Numbered from the stretch's first letter, positions 8,837-17,827 are shown. The stretch: DNA of 64,000 nucleotides from Kiloniella litopenaei (GCF_000982415.1 NZ_LANI01000001.1:272167-336166); one strand, 5' to 3'. Translations and numbers: made by a program. The notes: generated by a model from the letters alone, not told the origin.

Positions 8837-9886
8837 ATGAAACATGCATCTCTACAGGATACATCCGGTTTGACCACACCCGATTCAGACGTCTGCGACA
8901 TCGCGGCAAGGCCAAAAACCCGAATACCAGAAAACGGAATACGAGAAAGCCGATCACCTGTGAACTTGTCATCAGAAAATTTGTCATTTGAGGTCCAATC
9001 AACTGAGGTCCAATCAACTGAGGACCAGTCATTAGAGACCCGGTCATCTGGGATCAGCCCCTCTGCAATCATGCCCGGCAATCCCCCTTTCCAAGCCCCC
9101 GAAGGTCAGAAATCTGCTTTGCTTGAGGCAAAAGAGCTTTCATGGGGACCAAAGGGCAAACCCGATCTGCTTTCAAACGTCAGTTTCCGCGCCGAACCCG
9201 GACGGGTTCTGGGTATTGTCGGGTCGAACGGTGCCGGAAAATCAACCCTGTTGCGCTTGCTCTATCGCTTTCACCAGCCTCGAACCGGGCAGGTATTGAT
9301 AAACGACCAAGATATTTGGGGCATGTCACCGCGTTCAGCCGCGCAAAAAATTGCCGCCGTCCTACAGGAACAACCAACGGATTTTGCCCTGACAGTTTGG
9401 GAAATCGTTGCCTTGGGGCGTACCCCGCACCGTCGGGGTTTTGCCCAGGCTGGATCAGAAGATAAAGCGATCATTGAAAACGCCCTTGCGACCTTGAACC
9501 TACAGGACTTTGCCAAACGATCCTTTGGCACCTTGTCCGGCGGCGAACGCCAACGTGTTATGGTGGCCCGCGCACTGGCCCAGGAACCCCATATTCTTAT
9601 TCTGGATGAGCCGACAAACCATCTGGATATTCGTCATCAGCTTGAAGTTCTATCGCTTTTGCGGCGTCTGAATATGACCATTATCACCAGCCTGCATGAC
9701 CTCAACCTTGTGGGGGAACATACCGATGATGTTCTTGTTCTCGCCAATGGACAGTGCTTGGCCTTTGGGCCGTCAGATCAGGTTCTGACCGAACCTCTTG
9801 TGGATCAGGCCTTTGGGATCACCAGTCGCATCCAGCGCCTGATGCCCAGTGACCAACGCCACTTTACCTTTCACCTTGCCCGATAA
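8837..9886 (+). CDS. btuD: ABC transporter ATP-binding protein, BtuD/FecE type, with repeat-bearing N-terminal extension
   Basis: The nucleotide-binding domain begins near residue 95 (LLEAKELSWG). It has Walker A GSNGAGKST, signature LSGGERQRVMVARAL and Walker B ILILDEPTNHLD, as in cobalamin/siderophore importers. The ~90-residue extension before it is low-complexity and contains a run of five-residue repeats (VNLSS, ENLSF, EVQST, EVQST, EDQSL, ETRSS). No strong ribosome site is seen at ATG 8837; ATG 9069, just before the conserved domain, is an alternative start, in which case the repeats would be untranslated. The riboswitch and the following binding protein and permease support corrinoid import, but siderophore import cannot be excluded from sequence. 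Confidence 0.88.
   Translation: MKHASLQDTSGLTTPDSDVCDIAARPKTRIPENGIRESRSPVNLSSENLSFEVQSTEVQSTEDQSLETRSSGISPSAIMPGNPPFQAPEGQKSALLEAKELSWGPKGKPDLLSNVSFRAEPGRVLGIVGSNGAGKSTLLRLLYRFHQPRTGQVLINDQDIWGMSPRSAAQKIAAVLQEQPTDFALTVWEIVALGRTPHRRGFAQAGSEDKAIIENALATLNLQDFAKRSFGTLSGGERQRVMVARALAQEPHILILDEPTNHLDIRHQLEVLSLLRRLNMTIITSLHDLNLVGEHTDDVLVLANGQCLAFGPSDQVLTEPLVDQAFGITSRIQRLMPSDQRHFTFHLAR
8960..9049. repeat. 15-bp tandem repeat, six degenerate units
   Basis: Six consecutive 15-bp units occur here. Units 3 and 4 (8990-9004 and 9005-9019) are identical, GAGGTCCAATCAACT. Flanking units diverge progressively, as expected for a minisatellite grown by slippage. If translated it encodes pentapeptides of the type E-x-Q-S-x in the extension of the ATPase. 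Confidence 0.85.
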
Positions 9887-9942
9887 ACGCCTTTTTTACG
9901 AGAGGCACCTTGAAAATCCCTTCTTAATTACTGGATAAAAAG

Positions 9943-10941
9943 ATGTTTAAAAACTTACTTTCATCTTCTCGCCCTTTCACATCACGTCTTGTTTCCAGCG
10001 GCGTTTTGTCAGCATCCCTGACAGCTGCGGCGGCTCTCAGCCCGCTACAAGCCCTTGCCGATCCGGTTACGATCCAAAGCTGTGACCGACAAGTCACCTT
10101 TGACAGCCCGCCAAAAGCCGCCGTGTCCCATGATGTCAACATGACCGAAATGATGCTGGTTCTTGGTTTGCGCGATAGCATGGTTGGCTATACCGGCGTA
10201 TCCGGCTGGAAAACACTGGACGAAGAAATGCGGCGCAAGGTCAAGGAACTGCCTGAACTGGCCGCGAAACATCCCAGCAAGGAAACCCTGATCGGGCATG
10301 ATGTTGATCTGTACTTTGCAGGCTGGAACTATGGTATGAAAGTGGGCGGTGAAGTCACCCCCGAAACACTGGCCCCGTTCGGCATCAATGTTTACGAGCT
10401 GACGGAATCCTGTAGCCACATTATCGACCGCCCAAAAATCACGATGGCCGATATGTACAACGATCTTCTTAATCTGGGGAAAATTTTCGGCATCGAAGAA
10501 AAGGCTGAATCCCTTGTCGCCGGGTACAAGTCTGAAATGTCCGAAATTCAGAATAACCTGAAATCACCGGAAAAACCCTTGCGCGTTTTTGTTTATGACA
10601 GTGGCGAAGACAAGCCCTTTACCGCTGGTCGCTATGCCATGCCCACTGCCCTGATCGAAGCAGCGGGTGGCAAGAACATTATGGATGATTTTGAAAAAAG
10701 CTGGGGCACAATCGGCTGGGAAGCTGTGGTTGATCGCAACCCCGAAGTTGTTGTGATCGTAAACTATGGCAAGGTCACAGCCGAACAAAAGATCGCCTTT
10801 ATGAAAAACAACCCGGCCTTTGCTGATATTGATGCGGTGAAGAACGATCGTTTCGTGGTTCTGGAATACGTCGAGGCAACCCCCGGCCCACGGAACATCA
10901 AGGCCGTAAAAAAACTCGCCGCAGGTTTCCACGGATCATAA
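9943..10941 (+). CDS. btuF: ABC transporter substrate-binding protein, BtuF/FepB type (probable corrinoid)
   Basis: The 332-residue exported protein has a signal peptide ending near ALA (residues ~1-38, long n-region). Its periplasmic-binding fold is of the helical-backbone type: RQVTFDSPPKAAVSHDVNMTEMMLVLGL, TLAPFGINVYEL, NPEVVVIVNYG. The gene sits 56 bp after the ATPase gene and before the permease, all downstream of the cobalamin riboswitch, which supports vitamin B12 or precursor binding. A hairpin follows the stop codon. Some relatives bind ferric siderophores, so the ligand call rests on the riboswitch. Confidence 0.87.
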   Translation: MFKNLLSSSRPFTSRLVSSGVLSASLTAAAALSPLQALADPVTIQSCDRQVTFDSPPKAAVSHDVNMTEMMLVLGLRDSMVGYTGVSGWKTLDEEMRRKVKELPELAAKHPSKETLIGHDVDLYFAGWNYGMKVGGEVTPETLAPFGINVYELTESCSHIIDRPKITMADMYNDLLNLGKIFGIEEKAESLVAGYKSEMSEIQNNLKSPEKPLRVFVYDSGEDKPFTAGRYAMPTALIEAAGGKNIMDDFEKSWGTIGWEAVVDRNPEVVVIVNYGKVTAEQKIAFMKNNPAFADIDAVKNDRFVVLEYVEATPGPRNIKAVKKLAAGFHGS

Positions 10942-10966
10942 TCCCTCAAAATCTGAAATCCTGATA

Positions 10967-11008
10967 TCAGGGGCGATTGAACCTGTATTAAAGGTCCCTC
11001 GCCCCTGA
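10967..11008 (+). terminator. Intra-operon hairpin after the binding-protein gene
   Basis: A perfect 10-bp stem, TCAGGGGCGA with TCGCCCCTGA, encloses a 22-nt loop that itself contains ACCT/AGGT. Only a weak T-rich run follows, so partial termination or mRNA protection before the permease gene is more likely than full stop. Confidence 0.6.
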
Positions 11009-11128
11009 CGTTTATTCCGACACTACCCTATTCTGAGGGTATCAATTCTTGACGTTTCCGGCTTTGGGCGAACGGATGATAGAGGTTCGGGACTTTTGAG
11101 AAGTCATTCACTAAAGGAATATGAGAGT

Positions 11129-12265
11129 ATGAGCAAAATATCCCGCCTTGAGGACGGCACCGCGGGCACAGATAGAGGGTGGAAAACCACGCCCCCTCAT
11201 AACAAGCTGTCGGGGGGCAGATTATCAAGGTTTTCATTTCTGTTATCAGAACAGAAAATGACCGTTATGATCACGCTCGGGCTATTTTTTCTGGTTCTCT
11301 CTTTTTCCCTTGCGATTTCAATCGGGGCTATCTCTGTCCCTGCCCAAACAGTCTGGGGTATTGTTCTGAACAAGATTTCCCCAGACACGATTGAACAGAC
11401 ATGGTCCAAGGGGCGCGAGGCCATCGTTTGGGATATCCGTTTCCCCCGTGCAATCCTTGCCGGGTTTGTCGGTGCCGGACTGGCCATTGTCGGGGCAACG
11501 CTACAGGCCGTAACACGAAACCCGCTGGCTGATCCCCATCTGTTGGGAATTTCATCGGGTGCGGCATTCGGGGCGATTGTCGCCCTGTTACACACAGGCA
11601 TGTTTCTGGGGTTGGCAACGGTTCCGCTTTTTGCCTTCTTTGGTGCGCTGGCTGCATCGGGTCTTGTGCTATTGGTATCGCGTCTGACGGCATCAACATC
11701 TGCCGATCGTCTGATCCTAGCCGGGGTTGCGGTGTCCTTTGTCATTATGGCCGGGGCAAATATTCTGATCTTTCTCGGGGATCAAAAATCGACCCACACT
11801 GTTGTCTTCTGGATGCTCGGCGGGCTTGGCCTTGCCCAATGGTCCCAGCTTATTTACCCCTTGGTCATCCTCACCCTTGGCGGCCTTTATTTCTATCTTA
11901 AATCCAGCGACCTCAATGCTATGACAGTTGGCGATGAAACCGCATCGACCCTTGGCATACCAGTGGCCCGTTTTCGGCTTATTATCTTTATCGTTGGGGC
12001 CCTGGTCACGGGCGTTATGGTTGCCTTTTCCGGTATAATCGGTTTTGTCGGGCTGATGATCCCCCACATACTTCGCCGTCTGGTCGGGGGGAATTACAGA
12101 TACATCCTGCCGGGATCAGCTTTGGTCGGCGCGATCTTTGTAATCTGGTCTGACGTCGCCGCCCGAACCATCATGGCCCCCGAAGACATGCCCATTGGCA
12201 TTATAACCGGACTGGTCGGTGGCCTGTTCTTTATCTGGCTTTTGGGCCAAGGCAAAAGGGGATAG
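11129..12265 (+). CDS. btuC: ABC transporter permease, BtuC/FecCD family
   Basis: The 378-residue protein has about ten hydrophobic segments and FecCD hallmarks: the RFPRAILAGFVGAGLAIVGATLQAVTRNPLADPHLLGISSGAAFGA region, and the coupling-loop segment GFVGLMIPHILRRLVGGNYR near the C-terminus. ATG 11129 is chosen because AAAGGA lies about ten bases upstream; an in-frame TTG at 11096 would add 11 residues without a ribosome site. It completes the riboswitch-controlled ATPase-binding protein-permease importer. The ~45 cytoplasmic residues before the first membrane segment are longer than usual. Confidence 0.9.
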   Translation: MSKISRLEDGTAGTDRGWKTTPPHNKLSGGRLSRFSFLLSEQKMTVMITLGLFFLVLSFSLAISIGAISVPAQTVWGIVLNKISPDTIEQTWSKGREAIVWDIRFPRAILAGFVGAGLAIVGATLQAVTRNPLADPHLLGISSGAAFGAIVALLHTGMFLGLATVPLFAFFGALAASGLVLLVSRLTASTSADRLILAGVAVSFVIMAGANILIFLGDQKSTHTVVFWMLGGLGLAQWSQLIYPLVILTLGGLYFYLKSSDLNAMTVGDETASTLGIPVARFRLIIFIVGALVTGVMVAFSGIIGFVGLMIPHILRRLVGGNYRYILPGSALVGAIFVIWSDVAARTIMAPEDMPIGIITGLVGGLFFIWLLGQGKRG

Positions 12266-12313
12266 TCCCCAGAAGACGAATATTGAAACAATACATTATA
12301 CTCGGAAATCATT

Positions 12314-12394
12314 ATGGCTTCCCACCACATTACGGTCCGCCCGATCACAGAAAACGATATCGATAGCTTCTATGACCTGATCATAACCCCATGA
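12314..12394 (+). pseudogene. GNAT acetyltransferase N-terminal stub (26 codons)
   Basis: The frame reads MASHHITVRPITENDIDSFYDL and stops after 26 codons. The pattern I-T-V-R-P-I-T-E-N-D-I is the first strand and helix of GNAT acetyltransferases, which are normally 150-180 residues. Its end abuts the convergent monooxygenase gene (stop at 12405), and no continuation is found in other frames. It is best read as a gene cut by a deletion. Confidence 0.6.
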
Positions 12395-12404
12395 TATCCC
12401 AACC

Positions 12405-13001
12405 TTACTTTGCCATTAGCCATGGCTTTAGCAATCGACTGAGCCATGGCATAACCGGCCAGGTCAGTAGAGCGGACAATACAACAACCAGAATGAAGTC
12501 CTGTAACAACCGGGGTAAAGACCCGATGTGCGGGCCAATAAGTTCCAGTAACAGTATCAGCATCGGGAAAACCCCGATCACACTTAACACAACGCGCTTC
12601 CAGAACGGGGGCAGATTTGGTTCGGTTCGCACCGAAGCCCCCCCTTGCGGATGATCAAACCATAACCCAAAACCCGATGACACCACCATATCTGCGGCGC
12701 CCCCGGTGATATCTTCGATTTGTCTCAACACGGTTTTAATTCGCGGATTATCGCGCCACTTTTTAGCCGCGGCCTCGTCCACCCATCTGGACAAAACAGT
12801 GTATTCCATCTGATGCGACTGATTATAGCGAACGGTATCAACAGACAAGAAACCATGCTCTGCTTTAAACAGTTGGTGCAGGTCATCAACCAATGCCTCG
12901 TACCGTACTTGTGCCGCCAAGGGCACATAGTCCGTCACGGCAAGGACAACTGGATTATCAGCAACACAGCGTCCTTCTCGACCTTTTTCCTGGTGGGTCA
13001 T
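12405..13001 (-). CDS. Antibiotic-biosynthesis-monooxygenase-like protein with C-terminal membrane helices
   Basis: The 198-residue protein has an N-terminal ABM-type ferredoxin-like domain (residues ~18-100: VVLAVTDYVPLAAQVRYEALVDDLHQLF, then FLSVDTVRY and YTVLSRWVDEAAAKKWRD). A linker (SSGFGLWFDHP) and two C-terminal membrane segments (VVLSVIGVFPMLILLLELI and LLQDFILVVVLSALL) follow. Such ABM-membrane proteins are common but uncharacterised. The start ATG overlaps the stop of the glutathionyl-hydroquinone reductase gene (ATGA), so the two are translationally coupled. A quinone-related role is suggested only by this coupling. Confidence 0.85.
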   Translation of the reverse strand: MTHQEKGREGRCVADNPVVLAVTDYVPLAAQVRYEALVDDLHQLFKAEHGFLSVDTVRYNQSHQMEYTVLSRWVDEAAAKKWRDNPRIKTVLRQIEDITGGAADMVVSSGFGLWFDHPQGGASVRTEPNLPPFWKRVVLSVIGVFPMLILLLELIGPHIGSLPRLLQDFILVVVLSALLTWPVMPWLSRLLKPWLMAK

Positions 13002-13999
13002 AAGACAGCCTCTGGACCAACAGGCACAATACCCGTTGGGTTCAACTGACGCAGGCTGACCCAATAGTGGATCTTGATCTGGTCAAGCTTCACCGTCTGG
13101 GCAACGGACCCGTGTCCATAGATCCGCCTTACCAACGCTGAAAGGTTCGGATAATCCGCAATACGGCGCAGATTACATTTGAACAGCGAATAATACACCG
13201 CATCAAAACGGATCAGGGTTGTGAACAGACGCAAGTCAGCTTCGGTCAACTGGTTTCCGACCAGATACTCAACACCATCAAGCCGCGTTTCAAGTACATC
13301 CAATGTATCAAATAACCCGCCCACAGCATCTTCATAGGCCGCTTGGCTGCCCGCAAAGCCACAGCGGTAAACACCATTGTTGATCTTTTGATAAACCAGA
13401 TCATTTACCGCATCAATTTCGTCCCTCAAGTCATCGGGAACAAAGTTCGTATCATTGCCCGCCACACCCACAAAGGCAGAATTCAACATACGCATGATTT
13501 CGGCTGATTCATTGCTAACAATGGTTTTTAGCTTTTTATCCCACAAGACCGGTACACTTACCCGCCCCGTATAGGTCGGGTCAGCCGCAGTATAGATTTC
13601 ACGCAAAAAGGACTTGCCAAACAAGTGATCGGGGTATTCCCCCCCAAAATCAGGAGCATTAACTGGGGTATTATCTGGGGTATTATCGGTAAACTCCCAT
13701 CCATCATCCTTTAAAATCGGGCTGACAGTTGAGACAGAAATAGCATCTTCCAATCCCTTGAGCGACCGCATCACCAACGTACGGTGCGCCCAGGGACAGG
13801 CATCACTGACATAGAGGTGATAACGGCCCGCTTCGGGGATGAACTTTGTGTTGGCTTCATCCGTGCCGCGTTCGCCGCCATTACCTTTGGGCAAAATCCA
13901 ATGACGAAACGACGTTTCCTCGCGACGGTACTGACCATCTTCAGATGCCTTGATGTCTTCTTCGCGGGTCCAGATACCATTGATCAATTTGCCGGGCAT
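12998..13999 (-). CDS. yqjG: Glutathionyl-hydroquinone reductase (Xi-class GST, YqjG/ECM4 family)
   Basis: The 333-residue protein has the family signature: GRYHLYVSDACPWAHRTLV with the catalytic Cys at ~68, LREIYTAADPTYTGRVSVPVLWDK, SNESAEIMRMLN, NGVYRCGFA, and the C-terminal helical domain LVGNQLTEADLRLFTTLIRFDAVY. The family uses glutathione to reduce glutathionyl-hydroquinones, protecting against quinone adducts. It heads a two-gene operon with the ABM-membrane protein. A short tandem insertion (DNTPDNTPVNAP) lies in the loop around residues 104-117, from a 12-bp repeat in the DNA. Confidence 0.95.
   Translation of the reverse strand: MPGKLINGIWTREEDIKASEDGQYRREETSFRHWILPKGNGGERGTDEANTKFIPEAGRYHLYVSDACPWAHRTLVMRSLKGLEDAISVSTVSPILKDDGWEFTDNTPDNTPVNAPDFGGEYPDHLFGKSFLREIYTAADPTYTGRVSVPVLWDKKLKTIVSNESAEIMRMLNSAFVGVAGNDTNFVPDDLRDEIDAVNDLVYQKINNGVYRCGFAGSQAAYEDAVGGLFDTLDVLETRLDGVEYLVGNQLTEADLRLFTTLIRFDAVYYSLFKCNLRRIADYPNLSALVRRIYGHGSVAQTVKLDQIKIHYWVSLRQLNPTGIVPVGPEAVL
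13658..13693. repeat. 12-bp tandem repeat inside the GS-hydroquinone reductase gene
   Basis: ATTAACTGGGGT and ATTATCTGGGGT stand in tandem, followed by a partial third unit. The translation is the in-frame DNTPDNTP expansion in a surface loop. Confidence 0.7.
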
Positions 14000-14286
14000 A
14001 TTACCTGTTCCTTATTGTACACCGCGTAATTCTTATCCAAAGGGGCGTTGGAAATGCCAAACTCTGGATTGAGGAGTTACGTGCGACGAAATTATTTCTA
14101 TAAATCAATACTCTGAGCGATGATGCTTATCTTGTGCAGCACCCCGCCACCTTTCTTGATTAGAAATATGGATCGGAAACTAATTTGGAACAAGTAAGCT
14201 AAATGAAAACTAATTGTTCCATTAATAGAACGGTATAAAATTCCCCGACGATCCCTTTCGTGCTTATGCCTATTATTATCAAAATA

Positions 14287-15075
14287 CTAAGGAACTAAAG
14301 CCGTCGAGAGTTCCCCTAAAGAAACTTTGCACTCACCATGGGATCTTCCCAGAAATGAAAAGCCATCGAAACCAGCCTGGTCCATCAGAGTTTGAGCAAT
14401 CTGCACTGCCGGATCTTCCCAATGCTGTAACTCAATCAGGCTATAAGGACGCCGCCAGAGCCATTCGCGATTGGCAACTGCTTTCAGATCCGGATCGGGC
14501 AGAGCTTCGTTATTCCAGCTATAAAAATAGAGACAAAATCCTCTGTCGCTTACGGGCTGGACCGACATAAGACGCATCCCGAGCTTATTTTCGAAATAAT
14601 CCCGCGCAGCAACCAGATCCGACACCCGCAAAGTAATATGCGCCAGAATAGCCTGATCAGCGATGGCATGACCTCTCGCAGTGGGATTGAGTTCGGGCAT
14701 TTGCTCATTCCCCTCAAACCCTTGTTGTAATAATTCAATATGAAAGCCCTTGGGATCAGTAAGCTTTGTCATATATCCAATATCCCTGAACTGATAGGGA
14801 TCACTCACCAACACCCCTTTCCCCCGTAAATAACTGACGGCTTGGTCAAGATTTTTCAGGGTAATACCGATTTTCCAGTAAAAATCGTGTGGCCCAGCAT
14901 AATAGGGCGCAACATCAGCTTTTTGAAAAACAAGACTGTTTTGAGAAGGGTCAAAACTGAAAACAATAGAGTCATCATCTTTGCGAACAACGGACATGCC
15001 TAGCAAGTCAGCATAAAACGCGTGAAGATTCGAAAAATCCGACACCCGAAAATATGTACCTGTTATGCGTGCCAT
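14287..15075 (-). CDS. VOC (glyoxalase/extradiol dioxygenase-like) family protein, two-domain
   Basis: The 262-residue protein contains two VOC modules. The first is at residues ~1-118 (YFRVSDFSNLHAFYADLLGMSVVRKDDDSIVFSFD, ending TKLTDPKGFHIELLQQ). The second is at ~140-235 (HITLRVSDLVAARDYFENKLGMRLMSVQPVSDRGFCLYFYSW, ending LIELQHW). H and E residues are in the expected metal-ligand positions. ATG 15075 is preferred because GAGGTG lies just upstream. The family includes lactoylglutathione lyase, fosfomycin resistance proteins and dioxygenases; the substrate is not evident. It faces no obvious partner, and the flanking intergenic DNA (14000-14286) holds nothing recognisable. Confidence 0.85.
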   Translation of the reverse strand: MARITGTYFRVSDFSNLHAFYADLLGMSVVRKDDDSIVFSFDPSQNSLVFQKADVAPYYAGPHDFYWKIGITLKNLDQAVSYLRGKGVLVSDPYQFRDIGYMTKLTDPKGFHIELLQQGFEGNEQMPELNPTARGHAIADQAILAHITLRVSDLVAARDYFENKLGMRLMSVQPVSDRGFCLYFYSWNNEALPDPDLKAVANREWLWRRPYSLIELQHWEDPAVQIAQTLMDQAGFDGFSFLGRSHGECKVSLGELSTALVP

Positions 15076-15249
15076 TTTGAAACACCTCACTTAAAGCTGA
15101 ATGAAGCTTCGTTATTTCCCATTTTATTGATCCATGTAACGATATTGATCCATCTTACGGCCAATGGGCAGCACAGAAAACCCAAGGGTTATCAAACCTT
15201 GGCAGGGCTGTTCTTGCTGTTTTCAACCTTCCCAGCCCCCAAAAGAACC

Positions 15250-15615
15250 CTATCCCTGAGCTTCGAAGTGATCTTCGCGCAACGCCATAGTGCCATCATC
15301 CTGAAGCACCCAGAGTTCACGTGTAATAACCCCGTGGGCTTTATTCATCTTCCAGCCACTGGTCAAAAGAACAGATGTGTCATCCAATACGGTGATATCA
15401 GGATCAAGATAGTCAACATCTGTGAAACCATTGTCGATCAAATTCTGCCAAAAAGACTGGATTTCGCTATGTCCGGTATAGGTGCCAAAGGGTGTCGCGA
15501 CCATAACGGCATCGGCTTCGTAACAGGCCGCGCACCCGGCGGCGTCGCCTGAATTAAACGCAGCTTTCCACTTTTCACTCGCGTTGATAACTGCTGTTTT
15601 CAGGTCTGTGGTCAT
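15250..15615 (-). CDS. SnoaL-like / NTF2-fold small enzyme (YybH-type)
   Basis: The 121-residue protein has the cone-shaped NTF2/SnoaL pattern: WKAAFNSGDAAGCAACYEADAVMVATPFGTYTGHSEIQSFWQNLI, then SGWKMNKAHGVITRELWVLQDDG. ATG 15615 follows an AGGAG site and is preferred over an in-frame start eight codons upstream. Relatives are ketosteroid isomerase-like proteins of mostly unknown substrate. It is divergent from a LysR regulator 126 bp away, so it is a likely target of that regulator. Confidence 0.85.
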   Translation of the reverse strand: MTTDLKTAVINASEKWKAAFNSGDAAGCAACYEADAVMVATPFGTYTGHSEIQSFWQNLIDNGFTDVDYLDPDITVLDDTSVLLTSGWKMNKAHGVITRELWVLQDDGTMALREDHFEAQG

Positions 15616-15741
15616 TTTGCTATCTCCTAATCTATCCAAATGTTTGTGAACCCATCAGGCTCTTTCCCTCCCCTTATTGCATCACAAGACAAAACAGATA
15701 AGATGAGATTAGATAATTTCATAGTTTAGGAAAATTGAACA

Positions 15742-16611
15742 ATGAAGCCCAATGTTCATGATATGCTTACTTTTATAGAGGTAGTCGACACACGCTCCTT
15801 CACCTCTGCATCAGATCGCTTGGGGCGCAGCAAATCCGCGATCAGCCAGACAATTTCCCGTCTGGAAGCAGATATGAATACACGCTTGCTCCAGCGTAGT
15901 ACCCGTTCGCTGACCCTGACAGATGCCGGTGCGCGTTTTTATGACAGTTGTCTGGCTATTAAAAATGCTTACGTCACCGCGCTGGAAAGCATTTGGGAAG
16001 ATCAGAATAACCCACAGGGCACGCTTTCGATTACTGCCCCTCACGCTCTCTGTGCTTCTGTTATAACCCCGGCCATCAAAATTTATCTGGATCGTTACCC
16101 GCGAATGTCGGTACGGCTGGTCGCCGAAGATGCCTCGGTCAAACTGATCGAAGAGCACATTGATCTCGCCATTCGTGTCGGCAAACTGGCCGGACAGACA
16201 GCCCGTGTGACAAAGATCGGGTCGCTAGGCGAAGGTCTTTACGCGCACCCGGATTACATAAGGGCGCAAGGGGGTATTCCTGACGATCTGAACAATCTGG
16301 AAAAGTGGGCCCATATTGCCAATGAATGGCAGGGAAACCCCGTAACATATAACTTGCCCAAAGGTGTTTCCTTCAAGGTTTTACCCCGTGCGCGCTGTAA
16401 CAGTCTGCCCGACATTCTCAAGCTCGCCCAAAGCGGCCTCGGCATTGCCAGATTACCCGACATCACCGCAACATCAGACGAAAAAAGCAATTCTCTGATC
16501 AAAGTCTCTCCCCTTGGCGATGCCCCGATCTATGCCCTGCACCAGTTTGATACCAAACCACCACACCGCGTTCGCGATTTTATCACGCTGATCCGCGAGC
16601 AATTGAGATAA
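15742..16611 (+). CDS. LysR-family transcriptional regulator
   Basis: The 289-residue protein has an N-terminal winged helix (residues ~4-62: MLTFIEVVDTRSFTSASDRLGRSKSAISQTISRLE, then LLQRSTRSLTLTDAGARFY) and a C-terminal LysR effector domain from ~90 (GTLSITAPHALCASVITPAIKIYLDRYP, HIDLAIRVGKL). It belongs to the GcvA/PecT-like branch of alphaproteobacterial LysR proteins. It diverges from the SnoaL-like gene, the usual arrangement for LysR regulators and their target. No T-N11-A operator could be assigned with confidence in the shared 126 bp. Confidence 0.93.
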   Translation: MKPNVHDMLTFIEVVDTRSFTSASDRLGRSKSAISQTISRLEADMNTRLLQRSTRSLTLTDAGARFYDSCLAIKNAYVTALESIWEDQNNPQGTLSITAPHALCASVITPAIKIYLDRYPRMSVRLVAEDASVKLIEEHIDLAIRVGKLAGQTARVTKIGSLGEGLYAHPDYIRAQGGIPDDLNNLEKWAHIANEWQGNPVTYNLPKGVSFKVLPRARCNSLPDILKLAQSGLGIARLPDITATSDEKSNSLIKVSPLGDAPIYALHQFDTKPPHRVRDFITLIREQLR

Positions 16612-16944
16612 AGTCTCTTTTCAGGAACAGGTTTCTTATCAAAACAACAAGTTAGGTCCACAAACTAACAGTTGTTGAAGAATTCACACGATTAGTCACC
16701 AAGCTTTGATCTTATATGACCCGGCGCGAGGTGACGAAATTGCGCTTTTCGTGTAAGATAGTTTTCAGAAAAGCGGATAGCGGCCCCGTTGGGCGGCAGA
16801 GACCGCCTTTGCGGAATGGCAGTTTTAGTTGTACTAAACCAGTTTGTGCCTGCCCTTTTGATTGGTGGTTGCCTGTCCCCCAGCTGTGAAATTGTACCAA
16901 GTTGTCTGTGCTGTTCGCGAACCATTGGTTCAGGAGAAAAGCTT
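16612..16944. other. Intergenic region upstream of the DUF2189 gene, no gene seen
   Basis: This is 333 bp between the LysR stop and the DUF2189 start. Open frames here read through on the opposite strand without family resemblance. An AGGAG site sits just before the DUF2189 start. No riboswitch or strong hairpin was recognised. Confidence 0.5.
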
Positions 16945-17754
16945 ATGCCTAAAACTGCCGCGCACAACCCGGTTGCCCATCTGGACAGAGCCGCCGTGAA
17001 AAGCATTCCGAAAATCAATAAAATTACCGTCGAAGACCTTATGGACGTACTCGCCAAGGGATTGAACGATTTCAAGCACAAACCCAGCCACATTGTGCTT
17101 TTGGCAATTATCTATCCCATCATCGGCCTTTTGGCCGCCCGTATGACCGCCGGGTATGACATTATCCCCCTCGCCTTTCCCATCGTATCCGGCTTTGCCC
17201 TGTTGGGTCCCATCGCTGCACTAGGCCTCTACGAACTCAGCCGCCGTCGGGAAAAGGGCATGAGCCTGGCATGGCGCCATGTTTTTAACATCTGTCATTC
17301 CCCGGCAATTGGATCGATCAGCGCTCTGGGAATATTATTGACGGTTATCTTTCTCGTCTGGCTGGTCACCGCCCTGGCTCTTTTCAAAACCATTTTCGGA
17401 ACAACTGAAATTACCTCTATCGGTGCCTTCATCAGTCAGGTTCTGACAACACCAGCGGGGTGGAACCTTATTCTGATCGGTTGTGGCGTTGGCTTTGTCT
17501 TTGCCGTTGTGGTTCTTGCCATCAGCGTGATTTCCTTTCCCATGTTACTGGACAAAGACATCAGCGCGGCATTGGCAGTACAGACATCCGTCAAGGTTGT
17601 CATGACCAATCCCATCCCCATTGCCGTTTGGGGTGCGATCGTCGCGGGTTCTATGCTGGTCGGTTCCATTCCGGCTTTTGTCGGGCTATGCGTGGTCATG
17701 CCAGTACTGGGTCATTCCACATGGCACCTCTATCGCAAAGTTGTTGCCGAGTAG
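16945..17754 (+). CDS. DUF2189 multi-pass inner-membrane protein
   Basis: The 269-residue protein has a soluble N-terminus (to ~50), then about six hydrophobic segments. These include LLAIIYPIIGLLAARMTAGYDIIPLAFPIVSGFALLGPIAALGLYELSRRREKGM, which is the DUF2189 hallmark, and a final segment ending LGHSTWHLYRKVV. ATG 16945 has AGGAG at the right distance; longer in-frame starts lack one. The family is widespread in alphaproteobacteria and has no established function. A strong hairpin follows the stop. Confidence 0.88.
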   Translation: MPKTAAHNPVAHLDRAAVKSIPKINKITVEDLMDVLAKGLNDFKHKPSHIVLLAIIYPIIGLLAARMTAGYDIIPLAFPIVSGFALLGPIAALGLYELSRRREKGMSLAWRHVFNICHSPAIGSISALGILLTVIFLVWLVTALALFKTIFGTTEITSIGAFISQVLTTPAGWNLILIGCGVGFVFAVVVLAISVISFPMLLDKDISAALAVQTSVKVVMTNPIPIAVWGAIVAGSMLVGSIPAFVGLCVVMPVLGHSTWHLYRKVVAE

Positions 17755-17780
17755 TCCGACAATATTAAAAACTACCCCCT

Positions 17781-17821
17781 GAAACCTGAACCGTTGATTT
17801 GGAAAATACGGCTCAGGTTTC
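17781..17821. terminator. Bidirectional Rho-independent terminator
   Basis: A 13-bp stem (GAAACCTGAACCG with CGGCTCAGGTTTC, one mismatch) carries T-rich runs on both strands. It sits between the convergent DUF2189 and cupredoxin genes and can serve both. Confidence 0.85.
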
Positions 17822-17827
17822 ATGTTT

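Noticed and set aside
16692..17093. 133-codon minus-strand frame opposite the DUF2189 gene start
   Set aside because: It overlaps a well-supported gene on the other strand and has no family features.
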